This document shows positions 1 to 12,508 of a DNA stretch of 64,000 bases, piece after piece. Source of the DNA: Plazaster borealis (lineage: Eukaryota; Echinodermata; Asteroidea; Forcipulatida; Labidiasteridae); contig CM037462.1 in the NCBI GenBank assembly GCA_021014325.1, positions 558,001-622,000 on the forward strand, in the 5' to 3' direction. The translations under genes were made by a program, and so were the position numbers. The notes beneath the pieces were generated by a model. That model saw nothing but the letters and a program-made list of their open reading frames with translations, made no database searches and had not been told where the DNA came from. Each line of letters starts with the position of its first letter. Positions within the stretch are counted from its first letter, which is position 1.

Positions 1-174
1 ATCTGAAAGCACACAAATTTGTACAACAAGGGTGTTTTTTCTTTCATCATTTTCTTGCAACTTCGATGACCAATTGAGCCCAAATTTTCACAGGCTTGTT
101 ATTTTATGCATATGTTGGGATACACCAAATGAGAACACTGGTCTTTGACAATTACCAAACGTGTACGATGCCTT
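1..174 (-). repeat. Truncated copy of TA-flanked MITE (family A), cut by window edge
   Basis: The first 174 bases are the reverse complement of one end of the full element at 25326-25695. They end in the terminal inverted repeat (AATTACCAAACGTGTAC, then GCCTT) followed by TA. The rest of the element lies outside the window. It has no coding potential. Confidence 0.75.
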
Positions 175-1675
175 TAATAAAGACATCTTTCGGACAGTTG
201 GCTGTTTATATATTGAAGTCAGATCCAGAACCACCTGATTTGAGCTATAGCTCGAAGTCTACATCACAGTTCCTACACAAAAAGATGTGAAAAAAGTATG
301 CCACAATGTTCGGATCACAACAATTATTAAATCATTTGTCAATACACCAATTTTCAACACACCATTCAACCAATCTGCGTGTTAGGAAACACTCGTTATT
401 GGTTCATGTTTTGTCCGAGATTTCGCTCACTTTTATTCATTTTGCTTTGGTCAAATTTGAAGAAAAAAAAATCAGAAACATGAATTGTGTTTGGGTGACA
501 ATTGTCTTGCAAACAGACGAACTTAAATCTTATAAAGACTTGGCACTGGTAATTAATTCATTATCAGTGAACTAAAATATTTAAAAAAATACTGATGCAT
601 AGTGCCGCTCGCTACAGGAATAAAAAAAATGCCGTTATTATCGTGTACGTACACGATAAGTCCGGAGTTATCGTGTACGTACACGATAAGAGCGGGTTGT
701 TTTTTTGTTTATCATTCATGTGGCGGCACTGCGCTTCCGTATTTTTTTTTTATATTTATATTTTTTTAATCATTACAACTTTTCCCCAGTATGCATTTTA
801 AACAATTTTGAACTTCACCATTAAAGGCCTACAGCTTCAGCTCTTCATGTGTTTGGGTAATGAAGTCCTTGTTACATAATGTGTATAGGATTGGGTATAG
901 TTTAAAAATGAAATTGTATACTAGTAACAAAATTAACAATAACGTAACAATTCAGAGAAGCATTTGAAATATTTGAAACCCTCCCCGAAGAAAAACATAG
1001 GAAGGAACACAAATGAAACGACATCAAACATTCGATGTTTAATATTTCGTTGCAGCAATCAAAAAAAGCAAGTAGGCCTATACTGACCTTAAACGATTGC
1101 TGACGAAATACATGGTTTGGATAATCATTGTGAATTTGTTGTAGGATTACAGTTTCAGCAAAATATTAAGTCAGTTTTATTAAAACGCATTCAAATTCAC
1201 GCATCCCTCCTGAGTCCTATGTTCGATCCAAAAATTAGGCTTTCTTTTTAGCTGCTGTGTTGAACTCAAAATCGTTTTCGTGCACCCGTGATTTCGTTCT
1301 TCTCAACCAGGCTCGTTTTATTCACTCTGTTTCATTTATAGGCATTCAAGACTACATTTTTACCATTCTTTAGTTGAATTTCTACTATACCTGTTTATAA
1401 TTGATGAAATTAAATGGTTGACCAGCTTTTTGCTGTTAGCTTTTGCGAAATTGAATGATATTTGCGACCTCTTGTTTTTGAATGATCTTATTTGACCAGT
1501 GAATGCTGAAGTGTTGCAATTGAATTACTCCTTTTGACTGTTGAATGCTGAAGCAACGGATAATTCATTTTCAAACGAAACTGAATGAGCAAGCTGTTAA
1601 ATTGAATTATTTTTGTTAATTAAAATTGGCCGGAAAAACCTACAAAAACTAGATTTAAGTTCGTCAGGGGACATT
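175..1675. other. Intergenic, no gene seen
   Basis: This AT-rich stretch has only short open frames without coding character. It holds two palindromes (638-689, listed separately). Around 1330-1625 short TTGAATG-like words recur irregularly, which looks like decayed repeat DNA. Confidence 0.5.
638..689. repeat. Two perfect 22-bp palindromes (TTATCGTGTACGTACACGATAA core)
   Basis: The same perfect 22-bp palindrome, reading TTATCGTGTAC then its complement, occurs at 638-659 and 668-689. It is followed by an AGCGGGTT...CTGCGCTTCC tail. A diverged version of the palindrome plus tail appears at 13575-13665, so this is a repeat family and not a single regulatory site. Confidence 0.7.
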
Positions 1676-1677
1676 TA

Positions 1678-2041
1678 AAGGGTCTGCATACGTTTGGTAA
1701 TGACTCTGAAAATTAATGGCAATAAAAATTTACTTGGTAAGAAGGACAGCAGCTTTGGATAGTATAATGCATTTTGAGAAACTTTCCACATCGAAGTACT
1801 ACGGTTATGGAAAAAGATATCACGTTTTGTCCCTAAAATTTGAATCTGATAAGCGTTACTGCAGTAACGTTTCTCAGATTGTGTATTCCAATTGCAGATT
1901 ATTCTTCCTGCATGGACATAAACGCTCCAAATTTTCGGCAATATCTCAAAATATTCACATGTTGGTTTTATATAATTATCTACAACTATATAGGATTGAA
2001 ACAAACAGTGGGTTCCAATTACCAAACGTATACAATCCCTT
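1678..2041. mobile_element. MITE family A, full copy (364 bp, TA target-site duplication)
   Basis: The element begins AAGGGTCTGCATACGTTTGG and ends with the inverted complement ATTACCAAACGTATAC...CCCTT. TA dinucleotides flank it at 1676-1677 and 2042-2043. A second copy lies at 35398-35772 in the opposite orientation and a diverged subfamily member at 25326-25695. There is no transposase frame, so it is non-autonomous. TA target sites are typical of Tc1/mariner-type movers, which is an inference from the duplication only. Confidence 0.75.
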
Positions 2042-2043
2042 TA

Positions 2044-3789
2044 ATGTCAAACAGCTCATTGGTTTGTTACATAGGTAACAAACAAACACTATGAATACAA
2101 TATAACTGAGGATACTACATAAATACAACCGACGCCATTTTCTTGGATGGACACTTCGTCCCCATAACATCACAATATTTAACCTCCTTTTCCCAATTCC
2201 ATTGAAGTGGAGGTTGTCACTCCACAGTGTAGGTTTATTGCTATGGGGATTTTCAACACAATACTAAAAGACACGTAGTCTGCATCCTTGAATATTTAAG
2301 TCAGCAACAAATAGATCAACAATATTACATGGTTACCAAGGTGATATTCAGCGGTTTATTTTCATTCCCTTCCCCCCTTTTCTCATGTTCTTATTTGTCT
2401 ACCCCCACTTTATTTATTTACATGTATTGATTTTTGTTAATGAAACAGCTATGTAATATTTCGCGTTAGCTCACTTATTATAGGTGGAAGGAAAATGACT
2501 AGTCTCGTTTACGTATCAACCACCGATGCCGCGTGCCATGTCAGAAACAAATAGAAAGATGACCACAATTCAAATGAAAAACATAACAAAAGTGAATCAA
2601 ACAAATAAAAAATAAATAAGCAAGTAAAAAAAACCCCATAGTAAATTGATATTTCCAAAATGAATCAGCCGCTAAAACATATTCATTACAACCATAACGA
2701 ATGACTTCCAAGGACGCAATCAGCAAACATTCAAAGGTACAAGTCAACGTACCAATTAATCAATTATTGCAGTGTCATTAAATATAAACAAAGAGCCTAT
2801 ACACCAGTTATCCTGTCAGAAAACATGACATTAATTGCTACGTATTTAGACAAAGAAAATTAAAGCTAATTGACCATATCGAATACCCTTACACTGTACT
2901 TGCAGCGCGCATTTAATATAACCGTATATGAACCATTATTGGGTGATCCGCTCACAAGTCACCGTTTAAAATCGTTAGTTTTTTTCTTTATTATTTTCTC
3001 GATGATAATTCTCTGTTACTTTTCAATCTAAATGGCACATGTTTTAAACATGAGACTTTGAACAAAGACCAATCCTCATGGTCCCGAGGTGTGCATATTG
3101 CTATGACGTCGCGATGACGTCATCAAGTATAAAGTACAAACAAATTTAATTTTGAAAATGACCATCTTTATTTACTTACAACTCTTGAACAAAATGACCA
3201 ATTACAGGTGCGGATGTAGGTGCGTTATGAAAGCCCCAAACCGCGCCACTGTCAACAATTTGGGTGTTTTTTCATAGAATTTTATAAAAAAACAAATGCT
3301 ACCTTACCCTACCAGGAGTACCTTAGCGTTGTTTGTGATGTGTTAGGCATTGCCTATGGTAGCAGTTTGTTTGGATTCCCGGGAACATTACAAGAGCATT
3401 GAAAATTGATTATAACTTCAGAACGGAAGCATTTTTACTACAGACAAATGCATTGTGGAAATGCTGAATGGGGAATAATGAACACACCAAAAAACGGCAC
3501 AGTGAAGTCATCGCCAGAAAGGGTGTCTGCTAGCGGCACAACAAAAACGGTTAACAAATTCTAAATTTAAGATATTTCCTGGACAATCACAAGTGACCTT
3601 GTAAGATTTCAGAATCACGACGTCATCACACCGGAAGCAATGGTAGGGAGAATTTGAAAACGTTAAGTTTTCTTCTTCTTTTTTAAAATTAAAATTCGTC
3701 ATTTTGATCCGTGTCTAATGACCATGTTCTCACCACAAATTAATTATACCCAGTACAGCAATGCTGACCTTGGGAATCTAAACGGAGTA
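2044..3789. other. Intergenic, no gene seen
   Basis: I see no exon-like frame or RNA gene here. A CRE-like TGACGTCA word occurs near 3116, but there is no nearby gene to connect it with. Confidence 0.45.
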
Positions 3790-3937
3790 AGGAGTGTCGT
3801 GACCTCGTGGTCTGAGCTTTGACTTTGCGGTCTGCAGGTAATTCTGCAGGTTGCGGGTTCGAGTCCAGCCCGCGACTATGGCGCGTGTGCTCTTGGGCAA
3901 GCACTTTGTCACTCATTGCTGCTCTCTATGAAAGCCC
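3790..3937 (+). repeat. tRNA-derived SINE fragment
   Basis: A pol III box-B-like word (GGTTCGAGTCC, near 3857) is followed by the tRNA-SINE phrase seen elsewhere in this window (CTTGGGCAAGCACTTTGTCACTC). The fragment stops where the inverted-repeat element at 3938 begins. Confidence 0.6.
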
Positions 3938-5430
3938 GTTAGTGCCACCACTTTTGTCCAGAACAGTTTTTGTTTTAAAGAGCAGTATTTTTTTGGCAGA
4001 GCATTTTTTTTGAGAGCAGTTTTTCTTTCAAGAGCAGTTATTTTTTTCGTTTAAGGAAGCACATGTTTCGAAGTGAAACAGGAAGTAATTTTTTAAATTA
4101 TTATTATTGGTTTATTAAAAATCAAACTTTGCAGCCAAAAGGCTGAATTGTGTTTAAGTACTTGCTCAAAGGTCACAATGGGGAAGAGCGCCTCGCACGG
4201 CAGGTAAGTAAAGACAGGATTTTCCCCATGCACTCAATGTGAACACTTCTTATGCTAAGCCGCTTAACTTATTTTTTTTATTTATTTATTTATTTTTTTT
4301 TGGGGGGGGGGCGGGGGATCATGAACATGGTGACAGTTTTCAGTTCAGTTCAGTCCAGTTCATTTATTCCACTTTCATAGGAAATATCAGTACATGTACA
4401 TGTGATTATGAAACTTTGATTGAACAAGTGGAGGAGGTCTCCAAACAAGCAGAGCTTGTAAACCGGAGATCCCCTTAAATTGCGTACTGACATACATTGA
4501 AAATGAGTTATAATGACAACAAAACGTGCACAGTATTCAAATTGTTTTAACCCTGCGTGACATCATCAAAAACAAACCACACGGTGAGGCCATCGGTCAG
4601 TAGGCTACAGTCCGTTTGTATTTTGCGTGTAATTAATTTTTGTGGAGAACCCAATCCATTTCAAATGGCCCAAACCATTATAGATGGACCCTACTCAATT
4701 CATCCAAATAAACAACCAGGTCACTGTTTACAGCCATTGTACAAGTATACAGAAAAACCCATCTGGAAACCATACGGTTTATTTCACCCAGTAGTGACTA
4801 TTGACCCCAAAGTCAAGCAACTGCTGTGCAATTCCTATGGGAATTCCGGGAGAGCTGGTCATTGATGGATTTTTTGTGTGTGAAAAAGACCCCGGATGGT
4901 AACAAGAGATTACCATGCTATTTGGCTAGGTATAGATGGGAATGCTGAATTTTTTAGATAACAAAAAAAAATAAAAAAAAATAAAATGGCGGTTACTGAT
5001 TATTTAATTAAAACTGGACAGTGGACTACAGTCCGATGGCATCATCGAGTGTGTTTTAAGTTAATGCTACACATAAGGAGATGATTGGACAAACACGACA
5101 AGACGACATCAAGAGGCTGATAATTCCGTTCGACAAATTTAAAGGGGTGCAGGTGATTACAAAGGTATATAAGGTGAATAAATACAAATTGTATAAATCA
5201 CTCTTGACAATATACCCACGAGCCAAAGTTTAACTTGTTTCTTGAAAACGGGCATGCTATTAATAATTGATTTAATAACTGCCCTGGAAAAAAATACTGC
5301 TCTGGACAAAACAACTTGCTCTCGAAAAAAAGAAACTGCTTTGGAAAAAAAATAAGTGCTCTCGAAATAAAATTAACTGCTCTGGAACCAAAATAAAAGC
5401 TCTCGATAAAAAAAAAGTGGTGGCAATAAC
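3938..5430. mobile_element. Putative non-autonomous DNA transposon with 18-bp terminal inverted repeats
   Basis: The left end reads GTTAGTGCCACCACTTTT and the right end is its inverted complement with one mismatch (AAAAGTGGTGGCAATAAC). Just inside both ends lie oppositely oriented runs of a T/A-rich AGAGCAGTTTTT motif, at 3970-4050 and 5280-5410. The 1.5-kb interior has no transposase-like frame. I could not identify a clean target-site duplication, so the boundaries are approximate. Confidence 0.55.
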
Positions 5431-6652
5431 AGTCTTCCGTAGGTCAGTTCCCAGATCAGTGACATTCTCCAGAGTTTACTGACACACCATTTCACGGTAA
5501 TTTATGCACAATTCGGTGTTTCGGCAAGGAGATTTAGCTTCCTTTTCGTTAACGCTTAAAAAATAACGCTGTGGCATGGTAACACCCACAATCCTTTGCG
5601 GAGCGCTAGAACACCGTCGCTGATTGACTGTTTCAGCCTACACAGGGGAAAGGTCAAAATATCCATAAAGGGTAATCTCCCAGACCAACCTCGTCCCAGT
5701 GCTTACTTTATTTCCAACCTTGTTTCCAATGCCCTGGATAGGAAACTTTCTTCCTGTATCCTGATTCGATACCGCAATTGGCTAGTAATGGATTTATACA
5801 GTGCACTTGCATGGTGTTGTTATTTCCAACGTGCTTGACGTGTTTTCACGATCACTGTATTTGTAACGTCCATGCCTTCTCAAAAAGACTCATTTCCTTT
5901 CCAATTTGCTCATATTAATACGAAATGTGATACTGCATATTGGCGGGACTCAATTGTTTGTATCATTTTAACTTCGAAAACAACCGTGTTTTCGTTCTAC
6001 ACGGCGCGACGAATGTACGCTGTGTTTACCACAGACACCGCATACAAAAACAAATGCTTAACGCACATAGTCCCCCAGTCACCAGACTATTCCTCATTCG
6101 CTTACGTGTTCAAAACTTGTGCACACAGGGTGAGAGAGCAGGTACTGGTGGGCTCGTAATGCTCGACACCCTGGGGACGAGGTTGATCCCGGACTGTTTA
6201 TTCAACTGTAGTACGTGAACTTCCTTGTGAAAACCACGTTTGCATCAGGTCAGGTGATACCAAACTTTGCACGAGGGTATACAAGAATGTCGTAAGGGAC
6301 AATCCATGATTTTTTTTTGGTAAGACAAGGCAAGACAAGGCAAGACAACTGTGTTCTTCAAAATCAAAGTTTCTGTGAGTAGATTGGATATATCTAAGCG
6401 AAGATGTAATACAAGACAACAACTTTTTTTTAGGGGGAGGTTCACGTTCTCAAAATGGAACAGTCCGCTGTGCGTTAAACTTCCTTTTTCCCTGGGAGGG
6501 TCACGTACGCCATAGGCCACATAAGCTCACGCGGTAAGGAACTTCCGTGCCATTCAACGCCACTCACTATTCAGTAAGTTGCTGCCGTTGGTGCTGTTGA
6601 ATCTCAATTCTGCAAAGAAGATTTAGACTTGACATTTTCCGTCATTATAAAA
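5431..6652. other. Intergenic region upstream of the 6653 gene
   Basis: No exon or RNA gene is recognised. The last 100 bases must hold the 5' leader of the gene starting at 6653. A TATAAAA-like word sits only 6 bp before that ATG, which is too close to be its TATA box. Confidence 0.4.
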
Positions 6653-7516
6653 ATGGCTGCTGCTGTGACTTTAGAGATAGCCGAGCTTCTTGCTAAAGGG
6701 GTTGTATCCGGCATTGGTAGTGCTGTTGGCGCTCAGATCTTCAACAGCATATTTCCCGATGGTGGTGTGCCTAGCTATTTCACAGAGGTGTACAAGGAGA
6801 TCGAGAAAATAATGCACCAAGAGGTAACACAGAATACCATTCATGACGTCAACGGACAGATTAATGGCATAACAGAATGGGTTAATAATGTGTACACTCC
6901 ACGGAAAGATTCGGGGGCCCCTAAGGCGGAACTTTACGATCTGATGCTAGACAAAGAGAGCGATATTGCCATCCACATGATCGCTGTTCTAATGGAAGAG
7001 ACATTCGCTGAATCGGCTTTGGCTGTTTTTGTAATTGGGGCCAGCATTAACTTGGTGCTGCTACAAGAATTGGCGTTGGTTGACCCTAATGTAAGTGACC
7101 CGTCCGAGTCTTCGTACGTAACTTCCGTAAAGAAGTATGCCGCTGATTACGCAGACCACGCGGAGAAAAATTACGCCACCATCGTCAAGGAGAGGACCGC
7201 CGACAATGTAATAACCACAGTCACCGTTGAAAGCAAGGTTTTTCCTCCTTTACCTGGACAGCCTCCCAATACACACCTGCTCTTTACGGCCAAATGGGAG
7301 GACAAGTTCACAGGTGAGGAGTTCACTGATGCAACAGAATTGATAAACGGGAAATGGTTGAATGGAAACAACGTTGAGCTTACTGAGAGGGCATCTGAAA
7401 CTCGACGCCAATATATTGTAAAAGTCACAGAGAACTTGTACATTTCACTCAACAAACCGACGGAAGCATGCGAGGCCTGGCGTCAATTGATCAAGAACCC
7501 TTTACCAAATCCGTAG
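6653..7516 (+). CDS. Intronless 287-aa protein, insecticidal delta-endotoxin N-domain-like (tentative)
   Basis: A single uninterrupted frame runs from an ATG in good context (AAAATGG) to TAG at 7514-7516. The longest open frame extends eight codons upstream to a TTG, but the first ATG is the likely start. The N-terminus is hydrophobic and glycine-spaced (GVVSGIGSAVGAQIFNSIFP, residues about 15-34). The following region is mostly predicted helix: a W-x-N-N-V-Y segment near residue 82, a hydrophobic stretch AVFVIGASINLVLLQELAL near 124-142, and then DPNVSDPSESSY. The C-terminal third is more beta-like and ends EAWRQLIKNPLPNP. This pattern resembles eukaryotic proteins related to the helical pore-forming N-domain of Bacillus Cry toxins. 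That assignment is from memory of the family and is uncertain. Lack of introns contrasts with every other gene here and could mean retroposition or horizontal origin. There is no clear cleavable signal peptide. Confidence 0.7.
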   Translation: MAAAVTLEIAELLAKGVVSGIGSAVGAQIFNSIFPDGGVPSYFTEVYKEIEKIMHQEVTQNTIHDVNGQINGITEWVNNVYTPRKDSGAPKAELYDLMLDKESDIAIHMIAVLMEETFAESALAVFVIGASINLVLLQELALVDPNVSDPSESSYVTSVKKYAADYADHAEKNYATIVKERTADNVITTVTVESKVFPPLPGQPPNTHLLFTAKWEDKFTGEEFTDATELINGKWLNGNNVELTERASETRRQYIVKVTENLYISLNKPTEACEAWRQLIKNPLPNP

Positions 7517-8387
7517 AGTTGTTTTGCATGTTGTTTTTGTGCTATAAGTACTTTTATTTTTACACAGTAATGTTTGTCGCATAAGACTCTTAAACTAAAA
7601 TGTCTTACTTCATATATCCTTCAGTTTGTAATTTGTTGTTTCATTATAGTTAGGAGTGTACCATAGATAACACAAGGTTCGCTGACACTCAACCAGGGAA
7701 ATGCATTCAGTCATCCATTATGTTGCGATAATCACAACCGCCATCCAGACATCGTGCATATCTGTCCACTTTTAAATTTTTGGTAATTTCTGCAGTTTAA
7801 AAAAATCCACTTTTCGGTGTTACTAGAGGACTATGTAGTTGTGTCTAACACATTTGGTGTTTTCGTTTACACCCATGGGTGTAAAGAATAACATCGATGG
7901 TGTTAAAATAACACCATCAATTCTAACACCGTTGAAAATTCTTAGCCAGCTATAAACAGAACGTTGAAGTATCCGGTAGCTTGCACTATATCCGGTTCAA
8001 ATGCATACAACTAAACTTTAGATTACTTTTAATAGCGGTCCGAGTTGTTTGCAAACTTGTAAACAAGTACAAAACTGGATTAATCATTATGGATAGAGTT
8101 AGCCGTGTATTAGTTGGCTAGATAAAACGAAGAAGTTATTATTCCAGTGGCTATTAGACTTTAAAATAATTGATATCTGTATTTTTAAAGGTCATCATTT
8201 TATTTGTCGTATTTTAGGAACATTTTAAAGAATTTTATGTCAATTTTAAATCTAGACATAAGTACACGTAGTTTGGAATTGCTTAAAATGTTATATTTAA
8301 TTTTCGACTAGTAATGTGTAACCATAATGTAATTGTCTCTTTAAGGATAAATAGTGTATTTTGAATTGTATTGAATTGAATATGAAT

Positions 8388-8515
8388 TGAATGGAACCAT
8401 TCCTTCCAAGGGAATCGTTTCTCAAAATGGTTTACACTATCAACAGCTGCAGTGCATCTTACCAAGAAAGTTGTTATGCCCAATAAATTTTGGAGTAATA
8501 ATGTACGATCCCTAT
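8388..8515. repeat. Decayed family-A MITE end
   Basis: The phrase TTTACACTATCAACAGCTGC followed by CTTACCAAGAAAGTTGTTATG matches the distal half of the family-A elements at 25590-25660 and 1720-1760. It ends in ACGATCCCTA, close to the inverted-repeat terminus. Confidence 0.5.
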
Positions 8516-11446
8516 TTAACACAAAAACAAATATCACTAAAATCTTATCACTATTGTAATAATGAATTGCATCTGATTTAAGTATGGTACTGCAGCAAGA
8601 AAATGTTCAATGATTCAATTATATTGTGCAGGCACAGATCCAGGGCTTGTGAAAGGGGCGCCAATGGTGAAGGGGGGGGGGGGGGTCACCAATATTGTGA
8701 AATGTTAACAAAGCATGGTAGAGAAGTTTCGGCGAAAAAAGAGGCGCGCGCACCCCTCGGCGCTTAAACCCTGCATGGATCCTCGCCTGTTGTAAATCGT
8801 GTTTGCTAAAAAGGCACTTTTTTGTTTTTCGTGTATGGCTAGGCTTCACTGAAAAACATCGCTTGAAAATCAAATGTACTATTTAATTATGTACAAGGTT
8901 ACATTGCAATTCCATCGTGAATGCACCCACGTCCCTTAAGGAAGTTAATAGTTTGCTCAGTCGACCGAACAAAAACCCGACTCCCCGTACTTTTTTTCCC
9001 GTGAAAATGATTGTAGCTTTTGTGCTGTATTTAGATGTAGATATTATGTTGAACTCCCGAGAGGAAATTTGACCTAACCTGTTTCAAAAACAGCGTAAAA
9101 CGAAAACAAGTTAGTCAAGTATCATGGGCTGATGATTGTTGCTAAAGGCTATAATGTTTATAAGTTTGTATACCAGTGTGACAAAAATTACTCTGCCTTT
9201 GTTAAATTTCTGGAAATGTTTTCATTCAGTAAGGGGTACCATAGTATTTAAAAATGATACCGTAAGAAATTGTTTTTTCTTTAATACGCATATGTCTTAA
9301 CATTGGTTGCACATACTAACTGTTCACATCCTTGATGAATGTAAAATTGCTAGAAAGCATTTAACTATCTTACAATGGTGACTAATTTCCTTAAAGTTGT
9401 AGTTTCTAAGATTTCAGCAACAGTGGTTTTACATAATGGCAGAAATGTGTGTATAAAGTAGGCATTGCTCAACTTCGTTTCCATGGGTACGACCCTGCTA
9501 GTGGTTTGTTTTACTAGTGTTTAATTAGAATTCGTACTTTTAATCTTTTACTATCGTTCAGATTGTGTAATGTGCATTTTAACAATTAAACCACTGATGT
9601 GCATATTTCAATAGCCCATGTGCCCCTTTAAGCAACTCTATAAAATTGGTCCAGATCGTTAAAGAAGATCATTGTCACACATAATTTTGGGCTATGCGCG
9701 CAAACACGTTCACCATTGTCAGTACAAGCAAATTTGACTTCCAAAATGACAGACCTCAACCATGGGACAGACCTCGACCAGGGGCAGACATTACCGCGCG
9801 TGACGTCAGAGTGTAACGGGTCAATACATTCATTGTTCAACATTGGCCTTCGTAAGCCAAAGCCAATATTTACATGCACTCGCATAGTTATTCATGCATA
9901 AAGTAACATTGATTGTAATGAACTAGCTTGACTACCATATGGATTCTGAACTGCTTATGATATTATATGGTCATGATAATTCACACAAGCCAACATCATA
10001 ATTGGTTTTCCTGTTCATTTTCGGCAAACGAGCGGCTAATTGAAACGTCGCGGTGTTCTACTTTGCGTGAAATTGAAAGCTTCACTAAAAAGTGTTTCAA
10101 TTTCACTTCAAGTGTATAAAGCAGATATTCTTTTGTGTCATGCGACTAAAAACGCTAACTATTCAATTTAACAATCCACTCGAACAGCCTTCAAATTCGC
10201 AGCAGTTCGCAGAAATCTCTAGTTGCACCTATTCTTCTAAATTGAAGGCCGATTTGGCATGTCTATATTGTTTATTAGTTAAATTGAATAGAATGCTATA
10301 TAAATTCGCATGTCTTAAAGTGAAACCGAAAGATGGTTTTAACTGAAGAGGCAAAATCACTTTGATACGAATGCATGGAATATATAATAAATGCAAAATT
10401 ACAAACCGCTGTAAATTGCTTTGATTACTACGCGAATTATCATACGAGCAATTAATGAATGCATTGGTGCTTTATTTTCTTATCAATAGCCGAACACCAT
10501 TCTCACTTTTTGTTATCACTTTGGACATGCCTGGTAGAAAATATAAAAAACATCGCCTTCATCATCGTTAGCTCCTGCATGAACACAATTTACTACAAAA
10601 CATATTCCAATGGCTAATTATGACGTCACTCTGACTTTATGAGAGCTGATGAAATTGTCAATACTTAGTTTCAGATATGGTTCACCTTTTGTATTCTAAA
10701 ACGTAGACCTTCTTTCCTTCAAGGATAATAGTTTATGATGTTAATATAAAAACAAACTACCTCCCGAAGAGGTGATCGATATAAATTCATTAATATTTGA
10801 TTTAGGCGAGGATGAGCAGATAACGATACCTATCGATTAGATTGATCAACTACCCTGTGATGAACGCGGTAAGGGCTAGCCTCGACATAGCTAGTCTTCC
10901 AACAAGTCCTTATATCTGATGTCATTAAAAGACCTATCTACTTTTGCTTCCAAAAAGAAAAATGAATGTTTTTTTTTAAACAGTGGTGTACAACAAAATA
11001 TACCGACGGTTTTGGAAATGTTCTGTGCTTTTATTTGTCACTTACTTGAGCCACTAATCTGGGCCCACTTTCAAAAAACAGTCAAGAAAACTGCTTAGCA
11101 CTATCGATTTCAGTAAAACAGATTACCAGTCAAATATAACACCGCGTTATGTATATTTGTGTGTTACCAGTGGTGTAGTTAAGGGGGGGGGGGGCAGAAA
11201 CTTGTCCATTTGAAATCTAAAAATTTGATAACATTACACACGTGAATTTCCCATTAGCCAAATTCTCCGAACTACACTACCGGTTTCACTTTGACTCTTA
11301 TCAGCTGTCACTAATTCTACCTCCATGTTATCAGTAAAGCAGTTAAACATTCAACCTGGAACCATAGAGCAAGGACGCTGGAACCTACTTCCTCATGACC
11401 AATACGGGAAACTATTCTGGGACACCCCCGACAATCCAACGTTCCG

Positions 11447-11476
11447 TTAGGGTATAGGGTTAGGGTTAGGGTTAGG
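11447..11476 (+). repeat. Interstitial telomere-like (TTAGGG)n tract
   Basis: About four TTAGGG-type units with one imperfect unit lie between sequences that are partly inverted copies of each other (CCGACAATCC on the left and GGTTGTCGG on the right). This suggests a short element that carries telomere-like units, not a chromosome end. Confidence 0.7.
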
Positions 11477-12508
11477 ATTGGGAAATTACCCTAAGGTTGT
11501 CGGAACATAGGAGTGTCGAAACGTGTGTCGAAACACAGGAATGTAACCGTTGAGATGTGCATGTCTGTGAGCAAGTCTAAGTACACGCAGTGCGTGCTTG
11601 ATGTGAGATGTATATACGTGTACTCTCTGAATCCAATGCAAATTATTCAACAATTACTCAGATGATATTTGAAAACCTCCCAGCCTCTTGAAATCAAATC
11701 AAACATGTATTGGCTAACACGCGGTGAACATTCTTGAGCTATGCCCGATCCAAAATGAAAAGCACCCCTGAACGAGTCAACTATCGTCCGCAGAATCAAT
11801 CGTGGAAGTAAACTCCGGTCCACGCTTATAAATAGGGCATTTTTTCGAGGACCGCTGACATACCCCAAGTTGAAAGCAACCTCACGGCACTTAGGTGATA
11901 GGCCTAGCCATTTTTTTAATAATCCCTAAAAGCCACGAACTACAACTTTGTGTTTACAATAATATTCGTGAGACTTTTCACATGCCTTGCTCACTATAAC
12001 CTCTGTACTCATCAATTCATAGTGATCAGCACACATCCAATGTCACCCAGAGCAGTGATTTTTTTCAATTGTACATTACTTGTACACTACAACAAGGATG
12101 TCCCCTTCAAAAGAAAAACCGGACGCACTGAACTGGTGGTCCAGGAAGTGTGTTAAAACAGCAACAAGGAAAAGGATCATGCGCAAAAACATTTGCTTCT
12201 ATAGATATGTGGCATGGTTTACCCCCCCCCCCGAGAACCCAAACTGGGAAAAAACCCAAAGAAAGAAACATTATAGCCTCGCCCAAGAAACATACAAAAT
12301 AGCAAAGTACAAATGATGACAGGAGGGCAGCTTGACAATCATGGAGAACAGCGGAATCATTATCATGGGAGACCAAATGAGTTTACACATCATTTAAATA
12401 TATTTAACCGCCCATTTAATAATTAAAAAAATAAATAAAAAAGAGCTGATAGAGGATCCGGAGTAATAGTGATACTGCATTGTTTTCTACCACAAGGAGC
12501 ATTATTAC

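Larger units (their letters stand above)
7517..12508. other. 5-kb intergenic stretch, repeats only
   Basis: I find no supportable exon. The stretch holds small palindromes around ACACCCATGGGTGT (7855-7935), a decayed family-A MITE end (8388-8515) and homopolymer G runs near 8672 and 11185. Telomere-like repeats at 11447 are listed separately. Short open frames lack splice sites or recognisable motifs. Confidence 0.45.

Noticed and set aside
7171..7455. 94-codon minus-strand frame
   Set aside because: It lies entirely antisense to the intronless gene at 6653-7516 and has no motif or start context.
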